Shown here piece by piece: positions 26,448-35,576 of a DNA stretch of 64,000 bases. Every line of letters begins with the position of its first letter. Within the stretch, counting starts at the first letter, position 1. Location: contig NZ_CP150667.1 in assembly GCF_038024065.1 (NCBI RefSeq), forward strand, positions 4,161,501 through 4,225,500. The letters run 5' to 3'. The notes beneath the pieces are model-generated. The model saw only the letters and a list, made by a program, of their open reading frames with translations. It did no database searches and was not told the DNA's origin. The position numbers and the translations under genes were made by a program. The stretch is from Polaribacter sejongensis (GTDB lineage: Bacteria; Bacteroidota; Bacteroidia; Flavobacteriales; Flavobacteriaceae).

Positions 26448-28082
26448 TTATTTCGGAGTTTCAAAATATTTTTCTGTTTGCATAATCATTTTTATTGTAA
26501 GCCACCATAAATAAATTCCATAATAATCTGTCTCTAGAGGTGATATTAAACCGTGACATAAACGATTTCTGAAATTTACGCTATTTCCGTCTACCAAATA
26601 TGAATTTAATTCTAACAATAAATTTCTGCTACAAATTTTATCAAGCATTTTATTGTTTTTTTCAATTCCTAATATACTTCCTAATGTATTATCATTTTGA
26701 ATTTCTTCTGTATTCTTTGTTGCATTTCTGCCATTCAATTCAATTAAGTTTTTTAAACTATTTTCTATTTGTGGAATAAGTATATGTGAAGCAAGTATGA
26801 AATTGTTTTGAAACCCTTGATAAATACCTTCTATAAAGAAATATTCTCTACCTTTTGGAATAAAAAGACTTTCAGAATTAATAACCATTGTTGAAATTAC
26901 ATCTTTTGATATTTGTTTGTCAAAATCCATAATTAATTTAATCTCTCTTAGTATTTTAATTAAGGAATTCCTGTAATAATCTTTCGAAATATTGAAATAG
27001 AAATCTTCTTCATTTGATTTACCGCTTACAGTTCCTTTGTTTGTAATATGCAGATAGTCTTTAAAAAAATGCCCTAAAAATGTGTTTTTGTCTTTTTCTT
27101 TATTCTTTGATTTTAGTTTTTCTGTTTCAATAATTGGTAATTGTAAAATAAAATTTAAACCAGTTTTAAAATCTTCAATATTTTCATTTCTAACGATCTC
27201 ATTAATATTTAGTTCTGACTGAAAAGGGATACCTGCCTTTTTTAGCATTTCGGAATGGTTTCTCTGTTCAATTTTTATTTTTTGTTCAAGTCTTGTTTTA
27301 AACTCGCCATTTATAGAAATTCCTTTAACTTCTTTTAATGCTTCTGTGTAAGTTGTTAATATAGTTGGGTAATATGTATTTGGTTCTTTTTGTGAAATAT
27401 AAAAGTCTCCTTTTTTTTCCAAACACAATGCTTGTTGTATTTTAGATTCATTATTATTAAAATGTCTGAGCTTATTTAGAATTGTAATATAATTTTCAGC
27501 ATTTCTGTAATCGTTGTTTTCATAACTATTATTCAATTGAACAAGAGCATAATCTATCAAGTCTTTAAAGGAACTTTGTTGAATTAAAAACAATGAATTT
27601 TCAATAAGTCTTAGTTTATAATATGGAGATTCTAATAGTGGGAAAATTTGTAAAATTTTTTCTTCTAATTTAAGTAGTCTTTTTTTAAAGATAGATTTAA
27701 CTTTTCGCACTAATTCTAATGCACGAATCAAATATTTTAAGTCATTTATTTGGTCGTAGATTTGGATATAATATTCTACTGATTTTTGAATACAATTTAA
27801 TTTGTCTGTATCTCCAAGAATAAATTTTGCATCATTAATTTTGGCTAGGATTTCTATGTTATCAATTTTAATTTTAGGAAAACTAAAATTATCATAATTC
27901 AAAAGTTCTTTAATTGAATCATCAGTCAATTCACAATCTACAAGTTTAAATAAGTTAGATAGTTGTTTGTTATCTATATCATTTTTTGAAGCGTTAAATA
28001 ATTCCATTCTTAGTTTGTTTGAAAACTTGTCTTTGGAAATTCCCTCAAAAACTTTCTTATTTTCCATATTCTTGGTTTTCAC
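26448..28082 (-). CDS. DUF4209-like protein with C-terminal HEPN motif
   Basis: 544 aa, the longest cassette gene here. The N-terminal 300 residues are helical with TPR-like character. The C-terminus (about 370-540) resembles DUF4209: FIEGIYQGFQNNFILASHIL, IPQIENSLKNLIELNG, then NFRNRLCHGLISP, where Arg505-x4-His510 forms a HEPN-type RNase motif. HEPN proteins of this form often act in phage defence or RNA cleavage. No partner gene is present. Confidence 0.7.
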   Translation of the reverse strand: MKTKNMENKKVFEGISKDKFSNKLRMELFNASKNDIDNKQLSNLFKLVDCELTDDSIKELLNYDNFSFPKIKIDNIEILAKINDAKFILGDTDKLNCIQKSVEYYIQIYDQINDLKYLIRALELVRKVKSIFKKRLLKLEEKILQIFPLLESPYYKLRLIENSLFLIQQSSFKDLIDYALVQLNNSYENNDYRNAENYITILNKLRHFNNNESKIQQALCLEKKGDFYISQKEPNTYYPTILTTYTEALKEVKGISINGEFKTRLEQKIKIEQRNHSEMLKKAGIPFQSELNINEIVRNENIEDFKTGLNFILQLPIIETEKLKSKNKEKDKNTFLGHFFKDYLHITNKGTVSGKSNEEDFYFNISKDYYRNSLIKILREIKLIMDFDKQISKDVISTMVINSESLFIPKGREYFFIEGIYQGFQNNFILASHILIPQIENSLKNLIELNGRNATKNTEEIQNDNTLGSILGIEKNNKMLDKICSRNLLLELNSYLVDGNSVNFRNRLCHGLISPLETDYYGIYLWWLTIKMIMQTEKYFETPK

Positions 28083-28086
28083 TTGC

Positions 28087-28219
28087 TGCTAACGTTGTTG
28101 TATAAGCTTTGTTGCGTTGTTTAAGCAGTGAATTTAGTAAATAAATCACGAACGGCGAAATTCCGGAGGAATTTCCCAAGTGAGCCAAAACCAGCAATAA
28201 AGTTTATACGGTGTTAGGC
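28087..28219 (-). other. attC-like site 17 (type 1)
   Basis: R'' TGCTAAC, R' GTTAGGC. Owned by the coiled-coil protein cassette at 28232 (ends GTTAGGCAAT / ATTGCCTAAC). Confidence 0.88.
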
Positions 28220-28231
28220 AATGTTATTTTG

Positions 28232-29002
28232 TTAATTCAAATTATGCATTCTTATTTTGGCAATTAAATTTTTCACATCTTCATTTTCAAATAAATAAAT
28301 GTCATCAATTATTTTTCTTATTTTTTCATTTTTTATTTCAACTTGATGCGGTTTCATTTTTTGCAAAGAATTTAATGCGAAATTTAGATTTATTATGCAA
28401 ACATTAAATATTTCTTCTGTTGATTTATCGTTATTTTTTATTTCCTTGTTTCTTCCTATTGATGATTGACCATGTTCTCTAGCGGCGATTATGTAATATT
28501 GAAATGCAGTAGAATAATCATTTTCTTTTTCAGAATGTTTAGCTATCGATGTAGATAAATTTGCTTTAGCTCCTTTTAAATCTAGATTAGTTTGTTTCAG
28601 TTGTGTTTTATATTTCTTAATTTCTTTCTTGTGATTATTCAATTTAATACTAGTTTCTTTTCTTATACTTGAAACCTCATATTTAAAAGCTCCAAATGAA
28701 ATAATAGCAAATAATGCTAAAATTCCTGAAATTATGAGAGTAAATCTATTTGCTTGTTCAGACAAAGCTGTAGCATAATAATCTTCTTTAACTTTAAAAA
28801 ATAATAGTTCCTTTTCTAATGAATTGTTTTTTTCTAAACTACTTCCAACTAACTCGGTTATTTGGTTTTTAACTTCAGTATTTGATATATTAATATTTTC
28901 AACCTGTTTATTTAATAGATTAATTTGTTCTTTCAAATTTTGTTTTTGAGAGAAACTAATTAAAGAAAATAATAAGAAACTAATTATAGTTATATTTTTC
29001 AT
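28232..29002 (-). CDS. Exported coiled-coil protein with one membrane span
   Basis: 256 aa. Signal peptide (MKNITIISFLLFSLISFS), an external coiled coil (LKEQINLLNKQVENINISNT), a membrane span at about 85-105 (FTLIISGILALFAIISFGAF), a second long coiled coil (KKEIKKYKTQLKQTNLDLKG) and a C-terminal helical TPR-like part (ENDYSTAFQYYIIAAREHGQ). No enzyme motif. Sole gene of its cassette. Confidence 0.65.
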   Translation of the reverse strand: MKNITIISFLLFSLISFSQKQNLKEQINLLNKQVENINISNTEVKNQITELVGSSLEKNNSLEKELLFFKVKEDYYATALSEQANRFTLIISGILALFAIISFGAFKYEVSSIRKETSIKLNNHKKEIKKYKTQLKQTNLDLKGAKANLSTSIAKHSEKENDYSTAFQYYIIAAREHGQSSIGRNKEIKNNDKSTEEIFNVCIINLNFALNSLQKMKPHQVEIKNEKIRKIIDDIYLFENEDVKNLIAKIRMHNLN

Positions 29003-29016
29003 TCAGTTTTTATATT

Positions 29017-29149
29017 GCCTAACGTTGTTGTATAAGCTTTGTTGCGTTGTTTCAGCAGTGAATTTAGTAAATAAAACACGAACGGCGAAATTCCGAAGGA
29101 ATTTCCCAAGTGAGCTAAAACCAGCAATAAAGTTTATACGGTGTTAGCA
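29017..29149 (-). other. attC-like site 18 (type 1)
   Basis: Apex variant GAAATTCC-GAA-GGAATTTC. Owned by the HEPN-motif cassette at 29157. Confidence 0.88.
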
Positions 29150-29156
29150 AACGTTA

Positions 29157-29978
29157 TTATTCGTGAACAAAGCTAAATCCATTTCCGTTTTGACTATATT
29201 TAATTTTTCTATCGATAAAGTTTTTAGATTTTTTTGGATATTTTATTGTAAAAATGTCTGTGTCATTTTGTTCAATTAAATTCAACCTTCTTTCCATTAT
29301 AATCTTCAAAAAATGATACCCAAGTAATGCGCTATAAACAAATCTTAAACTCCATTCGTCAAAAGTAATAGTTTGTAATTCCCATTTTTTTCCTCCGTAA
29401 TTATATAAATTGATGCGATTATTATTATTCATTCTATCAAATGAATATTCCGAATGTGCGAATGCATTTCTTAAAGAAGTATGAAATCCCTTTTTTATTA
29501 CTTCCCAGATTTTAAGATTATTGTTATTAAAAACTTTTCGGATCTTATCTATTATAAAGTCGTGTTTTCCCATTGGCGGAACATTTACATCCCAGTCGTA
29601 CTCTTCGTTGTTGTTTAAGTGAGCTAAACGATATAATTTTTTCAAAAATGATTTTGATTCCCAAACGTGAGTATAAACCATTAATTCAATATTCATCCTA
29701 TATGAATTGTCATCAGTTGATAAAGTGTTTTCAGGAAATGAATAGTAATTAGTTAGAAATTGTGATAAAAATTCTATTCGTGTTGAGTCTTGGTAGCCAT
29801 CAATTCTGTAGTCAATGCAGAAAGGATCTAGATTAGAATTGTTATTTTCCACATATTGAGCATCTGCTAAAAATAGAATGTAATTTGAGAAATCTTCAGT
29901 TTTAAGTTTGTCTAAAGATTCTTCAATACTGTCCTTTATTTCTTTGTCAATATCTGCAAATTGTTTTCTACTTATCAT
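29157..29978 (-). CDS. HEPN-motif hypothetical protein
   Basis: 273 aa, no signal or membrane segment. A HEPN-type R-x4-H motif is seen in TSLRNAFAHSEYSF (Arg170, His175), in an all-helical setting, followed by FDEWSLRFVYSALLGYHFLK. The sequence before it has repeated acidic and aromatic stretches (EEYDWDVNVPPMGKHDFIID). HEPN proteins often act as RNases or sensors in defence or toxin systems. No antitoxin-like neighbour. Confidence 0.6.
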   Translation of the reverse strand: MISRKQFADIDKEIKDSIEESLDKLKTEDFSNYILFLADAQYVENNNSNLDPFCIDYRIDGYQDSTRIEFLSQFLTNYYSFPENTLSTDDNSYRMNIELMVYTHVWESKSFLKKLYRLAHLNNNEEYDWDVNVPPMGKHDFIIDKIRKVFNNNNLKIWEVIKKGFHTSLRNAFAHSEYSFDRMNNNNRINLYNYGGKKWELQTITFDEWSLRFVYSALLGYHFLKIIMERRLNLIEQNDTDIFTIKYPKKSKNFIDRKIKYSQNGNGFSFVHE

Positions 29979-30106
29979 TTTTTTTTCTAATGTTTGCTAA
30001 CGTTGTTGTATATGGTTTGTTGCGTGTTTCAAGCAACTAATTTAGTAAATAATTACCGACCAAGAAAGTAGACTGCACCCAAAAGCTTAGACAAATTTAT
30101 AATTAA

Positions 30107-30886
30107 TTATTGATAATAAAGAGCTCTATATTCTACTGGGCTCATTCCATTTAAATTTAGTTTAATTCTTTCTGTATTATAATATTTTATATACTCTTTA
30201 ATTTCTTTTTTCAATTGAATAATCGATATGTATTTGTTTAAATAAAATAATTCAGATTTTAAGATACCAAAGAAATTTTCAATTATTGCATTGTCTAGAC
30301 AGTTTCCTTTTCTAGACATACTTTGTGTAATTCCTTTTTCTTTTAATAACCGTTGATATTGTTTCATTTGATATTGCCAACCTTGATCTGAATGTAATAT
30401 AATGTTTGCTTGGTTAGGAACCTTCTTAAAAGACTTTTTTAGCATCTTAACCACTTGTTCGAAGTTAGGTCTTTCAGATAATTCATAACTAACTATTTCG
30501 CCATTGTATAAATCAATTATTGGTGATAAATATAATTTATTTCCAAAGACTTTAAATTCGGTAATATCAGTTGCCCATTTTGTATTAGGTTTGGTTGTTT
30601 TAAAATTACGTTGAAATATATTGGGTGCTATTTCACCTATCTGTCCTTTGTAAGATTTATATTTTTTAATTCTTATCAAACTTTTTAAACCTAATTTTCG
30701 CATTAATCTTAAAATTGTTTTATGATTTATAACAAGTCCTCTTTTGTTTATTTCTAAGGTGATTCTTCTATAACCATATCTTCCTTTATGATAATGATAT
30801 ATCTCTTTAATTAAGATTTTTACCTCTTCATATTTATCTGTTAATTGACTTCTTTTTTTGTGATAATAATAACTGCTTCTTGCCAT
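30107..30886 (-). CDS. IS3-family transposase OrfB, copy 2
   Basis: Same 259-aa product as copy 1, all DDE residues kept. Confidence 0.95.
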   Translation of the reverse strand: MARSSYYYHKKRSQLTDKYEEVKILIKEIYHYHKGRYGYRRITLEINKRGLVINHKTILRLMRKLGLKSLIRIKKYKSYKGQIGEIAPNIFQRNFKTTKPNTKWATDITEFKVFGNKLYLSPIIDLYNGEIVSYELSERPNFEQVVKMLKKSFKKVPNQANIILHSDQGWQYQMKQYQRLLKEKGITQSMSRKGNCLDNAIIENFFGILKSELFYLNKYISIIQLKKEIKEYIKYYNTERIKLNLNGMSPVEYRALYYQ

Positions 30887-30942
30887 ATTGGTATGATTTA
30901 GTAATAATTCTAAACTATACTTATGCCTTAATTCTGTTATGG

Positions 30943-31458
30943 CTAGCGCTTTTTGCTTTGCGCTGCTAGAACTAAGGCTTGTAACTTTTTTAGCAAATCC
31001 AGCTCAGCTCTTAACGATTCATTTTCCAATAGAAGTTCATCTTCCCTTGTTAAAGGTTTATTAGACTTCTTTTTTGCTCTCTTAAATTCCATAGATCTAG
31101 GTCTTCCTCTTGGTTTATTATTTAAGCCTGTAATTCCTAGTTTTTTATAATTCCTTTGCCAATTCATTATTGCAGATTTGGTTGGAATATTAAACTTTAA
31201 ACAAGCTTGACTTAAAGATAATGAATCATCTACAATAGATTCTAAAACTTTCAATTTAAATTTTAAGCTATATTCTTGATTTTCTCTAGGTAATAAACCT
31301 TTTTTACCATGCTTTTCATAAAAACTAACCCAGCTATGAAGAGATGTGTGATGAATACCGTTCAATAACGAAACAGTGGAAACTGCTTGATTTTTTTTTA
31401 ATACTTGTTCTACACAACGTAGTTTAAAATCGTAACTATACTTGACTTTTCTTCCCAT
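30943..31458 (-). CDS. IS3-family transposase OrfA, copy 2
   Basis: Same 171-aa product as copy 1. Confidence 0.93.
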   Translation of the reverse strand: MGRKVKYSYDFKLRCVEQVLKKNQAVSTVSLLNGIHHTSLHSWVSFYEKHGKKGLLPRENQEYSLKFKLKVLESIVDDSLSLSQACLKFNIPTKSAIMNWQRNYKKLGITGLNNKPRGRPRSMEFKRAKKKSNKPLTREDELLLENESLRAELDLLKKLQALVLAAQSKKR

Positions 31459-31573
31459 AAAAATACCCTCAAATAGTGTCTAACTTTTTGGGGGCAGTGT
31501 AAAAGTCCGCGAGGACTTTCGTAAGTAGGCGAGAAGCTAGCAATAAATTATATACGGTGTTGTAAACTGGCTT

Positions 31574-32359
31574 TTATAGATTGTTGATTATTAATTCATA
31601 CTTTTCTTTGGTCAGATAAGGATAATTTACTTTAATCCACTTTTCTATTTGTCGAGTTCTCTTATCTGAAATTGTTTGATTATAAATTGTTTTAAATTCT
31701 TTATTTTTTAAAAAATCGGTCTTTAAATTACTGAATTCAATATTTGATATTCCTTTATGAAAATATTCATCAACAAGTCTAATGCACTTAATTGTTATTG
31801 TTATCAGTGTAGAAGTGTCCTTGAGGGTAATTTTCTTTTCTTTAAAATTAGTTAAGGCTTGTTCAATATCAAAATGATGAAATTTTTCATAAATATCATC
31901 TTTTTCAGATTTGAGAATTTGTTTCTTGTTACTTGAAATATCTGCATTTGATATTGAAAGATGTACGATTCTATTTCTCCAATGACATAATAGTTCGCAT
32001 AGAATAGCCATTGGTTTAGTTATTTCCGGTATTTGAGACAGAAAATTATAGGTTTTAATAGCTTTCTTTTGTTCTCCAAGAAAATTAATGTCTTTGTATG
32101 TCCAAAGAGGATTTTTAGAAATTTGTTCTAAATATTCAAAGAGACTTTCAGCAGAATAAACATAAGATGCAGACTCTGCATAATGTCTAGCTTTTAGCTT
32201 TGAAGTATTAAGATTTTTTGGCTTCCAAGATATTTCAAGACCTTTGGGTGGTGTTTTTGTCTCATTCGGTAATAGTGAAAGTGCTACTGCAATTGTATTC
32301 ATCGAATGAACAGACTCTCCAACATCTCGTAAAAAATTTTTTAATTCTAATGATTCCAT
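31574..32359 (-). CDS. HEPN-motif hypothetical protein downstream of a tRNA-like sequence
   Basis: 261 aa, helical. LLCHWRNRIVHLSISN holds the HEPN-type motif Arg128-x4-His133. The N-terminus (FLRDVGESVHSMNTIAVALS) and a predicted helical bundle fit AbiV- or HEPN-like proteins, but no named family is certain. The ATG lies 12 bp after the 3' end of a tRNA-like sequence on the same strand. A nuclease acting on tRNA would fit this pairing, though this is speculation. Confidence 0.6.
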   Translation of the reverse strand: MESLELKNFLRDVGESVHSMNTIAVALSLLPNETKTPPKGLEISWKPKNLNTSKLKARHYAESASYVYSAESLFEYLEQISKNPLWTYKDINFLGEQKKAIKTYNFLSQIPEITKPMAILCELLCHWRNRIVHLSISNADISSNKKQILKSEKDDIYEKFHHFDIEQALTNFKEKKITLKDTSTLITITIKCIRLVDEYFHKGISNIEFSNLKTDFLKNKEFKTIYNQTISDKRTRQIEKWIKVNYPYLTKEKYELIINNL

Positions 32360-32370
32360 ATTTATATAGT

Positions 32371-32458
32371 AGTGCTGTTAGGATTCGAACCTACATTTTC
32401 CGAGATAAGTTTATATTCATTTTAGGATCGGATGTCTTGCCAATTAGACGATGGCACT
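32371..32458 (-). tRNA. tRNA-like sequence with enlarged anticodon loop (probably a pseudo-tRNA)
   Basis: Minus strand. Recognisable parts: acceptor start AGTGCCA, TC, D arm GTCTAATTGGCAAGAC, A26, anticodon stem TCCGA paired with TCGGA, and T arm TAGGTTCGAATCCTA, ending CAGCACT. The anticodon loop is 24 nt instead of 7, and acceptor pairs 6 and 7 are C-A and A-C mismatches. Position 33 is not T if counted strictly, so no anticodon can be assigned. CCA is not encoded. It lies between the core site and the HEPN-motif gene inside one cassette. Confidence 0.6.
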
Positions 32459-32472
32459 GTTTTTTAGCTTGT

Positions 32473-32605
32473 TTACAACGTTGTTGTATAAGCTTTGTTG
32501 CGACGTTTAAGCAGTGAATTTACTAAATAAAACACGAACGGCGAAATTCCGGAGGAATTTCCCAAGTGAGCCAAAACCAGCAATAAAGTTTATACGGTGT
32601 TGTGG
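32473..32605 (-). other. attC-like site 20 (type 1)
   Basis: Loop variant GCGACGTTTAAGC and AATTTACTAAAT, shared with sites 21 and 42. Owned by the lipoprotein cassette at 32629. Confidence 0.88.
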
Positions 32606-32628
32606 TGCGTATTTTTATTCAATTTTTC

Positions 32629-33252
32629 TTAATATAACGGAATTGGAGGTGGTGGTTTTGTTATTGATATAATTTCAATTCTTTCATTAAGCCAAATATT
32701 TATATTTCTTTTTTTTGTAATTTCTTCGAAAGTTTCAATTAATTTTTTTAATGTTTTCTCAAAATTTTTGAATTCATTTTTTTCGTACGAAATTTGTATT
32801 AATAATTTTTCAGGGTTATCGCTTAAACTCGGGTTTTTTCCGAAATTGTAATAATCTTTCTTTAAAATTGTTTTCAAACTGTCTAAAGGATAAGATTTTC
32901 CAGAATTTTTAATAATTTTATTATTGTTAATTACTATTACATTCTTTTCTTTTGTTAGAATACAAGCAAATTTTTCCCAACAAGGATTTTGGAAATATAT
33001 TATTTTTGATGCTTTTCCGTTTTTTAAAGTAATTTTAGGAACACTATCATTGCAGGCGATTCTTTCAGCTCGTTCTATTAATTCATTCCAATTATTGAAC
33101 TTTTTAAGATTTAATTCAACACTCAAACTATCATTGTCCTTTCTCCATTTTCCAAATTCTTTTTGAACAAGTAAATTTTCTTTTTTGTCATAATTTTTAC
33201 ATCCAACTATTGTCAGAATCAGTAAAATCAGAAATGTTCCTTTAATGTTCAA
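32629..33252 (-). CDS. Hypothetical lipoprotein
   Basis: 207 aa with a lipobox (ILTIVGCKN). The rest has a short conserved-looking core (ERIACNDSVPKITLKNGKAS, IIYFQNPCWEKFACILTKEK) with cysteines that may pair, a charged helix (FKNFEKTLKKLIETFEEITK) and a proline-rich end (TKPPPPIPLY). No family recognised. Sole gene of its cassette. Confidence 0.6.
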   Translation of the reverse strand: MNIKGTFLILLILTIVGCKNYDKKENLLVQKEFGKWRKDNDSLSVELNLKKFNNWNELIERAERIACNDSVPKITLKNGKASKIIYFQNPCWEKFACILTKEKNVIVINNNKIIKNSGKSYPLDSLKTILKKDYYNFGKNPSLSDNPEKLLIQISYEKNEFKNFEKTLKKLIETFEEITKKRNINIWLNERIEIISITKPPPPIPLY

Positions 33253-33271
33253 ATTTTCATTTTTATATGCA

Positions 33272-33404
33272 CCACAACGTTGTTGTATAAGCTTTGTTGC
33301 GACGTTTAAGCAGTGAATTTACTAAATAAAACACGAACGGCGAAATTCCGAAGGAATTTCCCAAGTGATCTAAAACCAGCAATAAAGTTTATACGGTGTT
33401 GGCA
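33272..33404 (-). other. attC-like site 21 (type 1)
   Basis: R'' CCACAAC, R' GTTGGCA; the last base touches the stop codon of the TlpA-like lipoprotein gene. Contains GTGATCTAAAAC where others have GTGAGC. Confidence 0.88.
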
Positions 33405-34595
33405 TTAGTTTTTTTCTTTGATTATTTTAGTGATTTTAGTTTTCCATTCGTTTATATTGAACTTATCTATAATTCTGTTGTCCATTCCTATCACATAGCA
33501 AGTTTTTGAACAATATTGTTTTCTATAATTATTATAAAAACTTTTATTGAATTCTTCTTCTGAATCTATATGAATTCCAATATCTGATTTTTTTAGGTTT
33601 GAATCCACGTGTAAAATATTAATAAGCTTTCCGAGTGATTTTTCCATTTCGTAGAATGCTTCTGTAGATTTTTTATCGCCACCACAACCACAAGAATTAG
33701 CAATTACTGTAATTTTATTTTTTAAATTAGAACTTCTAATAGTGTCTCCAGATATTGTTACAACTTCAAAAGTTGGCGCAATAATTCCTTTTTGAGTTCC
33801 AATTTTAGTTTTAAAATTCTCATCTTTTATTAAGGTTATTAAATCTCCATTATTAGAAATACTTTCAAAACGATAATATTTATTATTTAAATTTATAAGT
33901 TCTCCAATACTCATTAAGTGACTCTTTACTAGTTTTTCTTTTTTTACTCCCAAATTAGATAAAACTGTAATTTTGGAAAATATATCATACGTAAATTCTT
34001 TAGGGTTTCTATTGTCTTGGTCAGCAACTCCAATTTCAAAATTTTCGTTATCAATTGTAAACTTTCCAATTAAATGTTCTCTTTTTCCTAATAGTATTTT
34101 TCCTTTATTATTTGCAATACATAACCAAGAAGAATCCTTTATTATTTGTTTACCATTAGAAATTAAATATTCACATTTCACTGCTTTAGGAGGTGAGTTC
34201 CAAATAATTTTCTCACATTCTCTAACAAGGTCATCTGTTAAATCTTTATTGTTATTTCCATCTACAATAAAAATTTGTTTGTTCTTTTTGTTACCTAGCA
34301 ATATTTCTACATTGTAATCTTGCTTTTCGCCATAATCTGTTTTAAGTTGAAATCGCTTTAAGTTTTTAATGTTTTTTGGATATATAATTGAATTTGAAAA
34401 GGTATTTAAAGTGTCTTTAAATTTTATATACATAAACCCTAAATCAAATAAACCATTTCCTTTCATTTTTTTTGTTTTAATGAAAATAGTGTCACTTAAT
34501 GAGGAAAACTGATTTTCAATAATTTTGTTTTTTTGACATCCAATTATTGAAAATAATAGTATAAATAAAACTGAAAGGGTAAAAATATATTTCAT
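33405..34595 (-). CDS. Lipoprotein with C-terminal thioredoxin-like domain (TlpA-like), paralogue 1
   Basis: 396 aa with a lipobox (SIIGCQK). Residues about 30-265 form a beta-rich domain with a calcium-loop-like FIVDGNNNKDLTDD. From about 270 a thioredoxin/TlpA-type domain follows: GTQKGIIAPTFEVVTISGDT, then ITVIANSCGCGGDKKSTEAF where CGC replaces the usual CxxC, and QYCSKTCYVIGMDNRI. The missing CxxC argues against a normal disulfide reductase; a second Cys pair (CSKTC) might take part instead. A diverged copy is at 56664-57848. Confidence 0.7.
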   Translation of the reverse strand: MKYIFTLSVLFILLFSIIGCQKNKIIENQFSSLSDTIFIKTKKMKGNGLFDLGFMYIKFKDTLNTFSNSIIYPKNIKNLKRFQLKTDYGEKQDYNVEILLGNKKNKQIFIVDGNNNKDLTDDLVRECEKIIWNSPPKAVKCEYLISNGKQIIKDSSWLCIANNKGKILLGKREHLIGKFTIDNENFEIGVADQDNRNPKEFTYDIFSKITVLSNLGVKKEKLVKSHLMSIGELINLNNKYYRFESISNNGDLITLIKDENFKTKIGTQKGIIAPTFEVVTISGDTIRSSNLKNKITVIANSCGCGGDKKSTEAFYEMEKSLGKLINILHVDSNLKKSDIGIHIDSEEEFNKSFYNNYRKQYCSKTCYVIGMDNRIIDKFNINEWKTKITKIIKEKN

Positions 34596-34621
34596 TTTGT
34601 ATAGATTTCGTTTTTAATTAA

Positions 34622-34755
34622 TGCCAACGTTGTTGTGTATTGAAAGTTGCGACTAAAATGAACGGCTATTTTCCGAAGGAAAATAGAAGTTTATAAAAAA
34701 GCAACTACTTTTATTTAAGCACTAATATAGCAATTTTTAATACACGGTGTTGGGC
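34622..34755 (-). other. attC-like site 22 (type 2)
   Basis: GTGTATTGAAAGTTGC pairs with GCAATTTTTAATACAC. Apex ATTTTCC-GAA-GGAAAAT. R' GTTGGGC. Confidence 0.88.
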
Positions 34756-34763
34756 AACGTTTT

Positions 34764-35420
34764 TTAATGTACTCCTATTCCTTCGAACATTAACAAACTA
34801 ATTCCTGTGTCTTTATATTTTTTCCCTTTATAAACTTCTGTTATTTCAAACTTTAATTTCGTCGTCAATTTTGGAGGAAACTTTATTTTTCCGATTTCAA
34901 TTGTTTGTATTTCGTAAGAGTCAATTAGGTTTAAAATTGCATAAGGTTCATTATTTAAATATACTTTCAATTGTTTTACTCGGGAATTATTTTCCCAAGT
35001 TTCTATATTTTTTTTATAGCCATTTGCCAATAGTATTTTATTAATTCCTAATTCTCCATTGTAAGATTCCATCTCGCTAAAATTAAATGAATATTCAATA
35101 AATTCTCCAATTCCATATTCAGAACTTCCTTCAATCCAAGCAGTATTTTTGTTGAAATCGTGTATGTTTTTCGGTGAGTAATTAATTCCTTTATTCTCTT
35201 TTAATTCAGACGAAGCTTCTATAGATTTTACATTTCCTCCACAATACCAACTACAGCCTTTCAAGAAAATCAAATCTCCAATTGGTTTTTGATTTTCGTC
35301 ATAATCTTCAAAGTCAAAATAGGTAGAATCTTTTTCCTGAATAGCTTGAATTATTTTAAATTCTTGTGAAAATAAAATTGAGCTAAATGTCAGAATTAAG
35401 ATTGTTATTCCAATTTTCAT
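34764..35420 (-). CDS. Secreted protein with discoidin-like (NADase-type glycan-binding) domain
   Basis: 218 aa, signal peptide (ITILILTFSSILFS, cut before Q). Residues about 60-215 match the discoidin-like module known as NADase-type glycan-binding domain: ASSELKENKGINYSPKNIHD, FNKNTAWIEGSSEYGIGEFI, INKILLANGYKKNIETWENN, SRVKQLKVYLNNEP, and a strand-rich end (KLKFEITEVYKGKKYKDTGI). It would bind a glycan or surface ligand outside the inner membrane. Sole gene of its cassette. Confidence 0.65.
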   Translation of the reverse strand: MKIGITILILTFSSILFSQEFKIIQAIQEKDSTYFDFEDYDENQKPIGDLIFLKGCSWYCGGNVKSIEASSELKENKGINYSPKNIHDFNKNTAWIEGSSEYGIGEFIEYSFNFSEMESYNGELGINKILLANGYKKNIETWENNSRVKQLKVYLNNEPYAILNLIDSYEIQTIEIGKIKFPPKLTTKLKFEITEVYKGKKYKDTGISLLMFEGIGVH

Positions 35421-35439
35421 ATGGTTTCTTGTTAATGTT

Positions 35440-35572
35440 TCCCAACGTTGTTGTATAAGCTTTGTTGCGTTGTTTAAGCAATGAATTTAGTAAATAAAAC
35501 ACGAACGGCGAAATTCCGGAGGAATTTCCCAAGTGAGCTAAAACCAGCAATAAAGTTTATACGGTGTTGGCA
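35440..35572 (-). other. attC-like site 23 (type 1)
   Basis: R'' TCCCAAC, R' GTTGGCA. Owned by the membrane-protein cassette at 35577, whose stop codon is 5 nt away. Confidence 0.88.
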
Positions 35573-35576
35573 ATAG

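Larger units (their letters stand above)
30069..31501 (-). mobile_element. IS3-family (IS150-like) element, copy 2
   Basis: 1433 bp, flanked by duplicated AAAG (30065-30068 and 31502-31505); same orientation and same position in the attC apex as copy 1. Confidence 0.95.
29995..31565 (-). other. attC-like site 19 (type 4) split by an IS3-family copy
   Basis: Left half 29995-30068, right half 31502-31565 (GTAGGCGAGAAGCT). Owned by the cassette with the tRNA-like sequence. Insertion point identical to site 13. Confidence 0.87.

Noticed and set aside
32371..32458. Functional tRNA-Arg (CCT) or tRNA-Gln
   Set aside because: Loop length, missing T33 and acceptor mismatches do not support a working tRNA or a definite anticodon.
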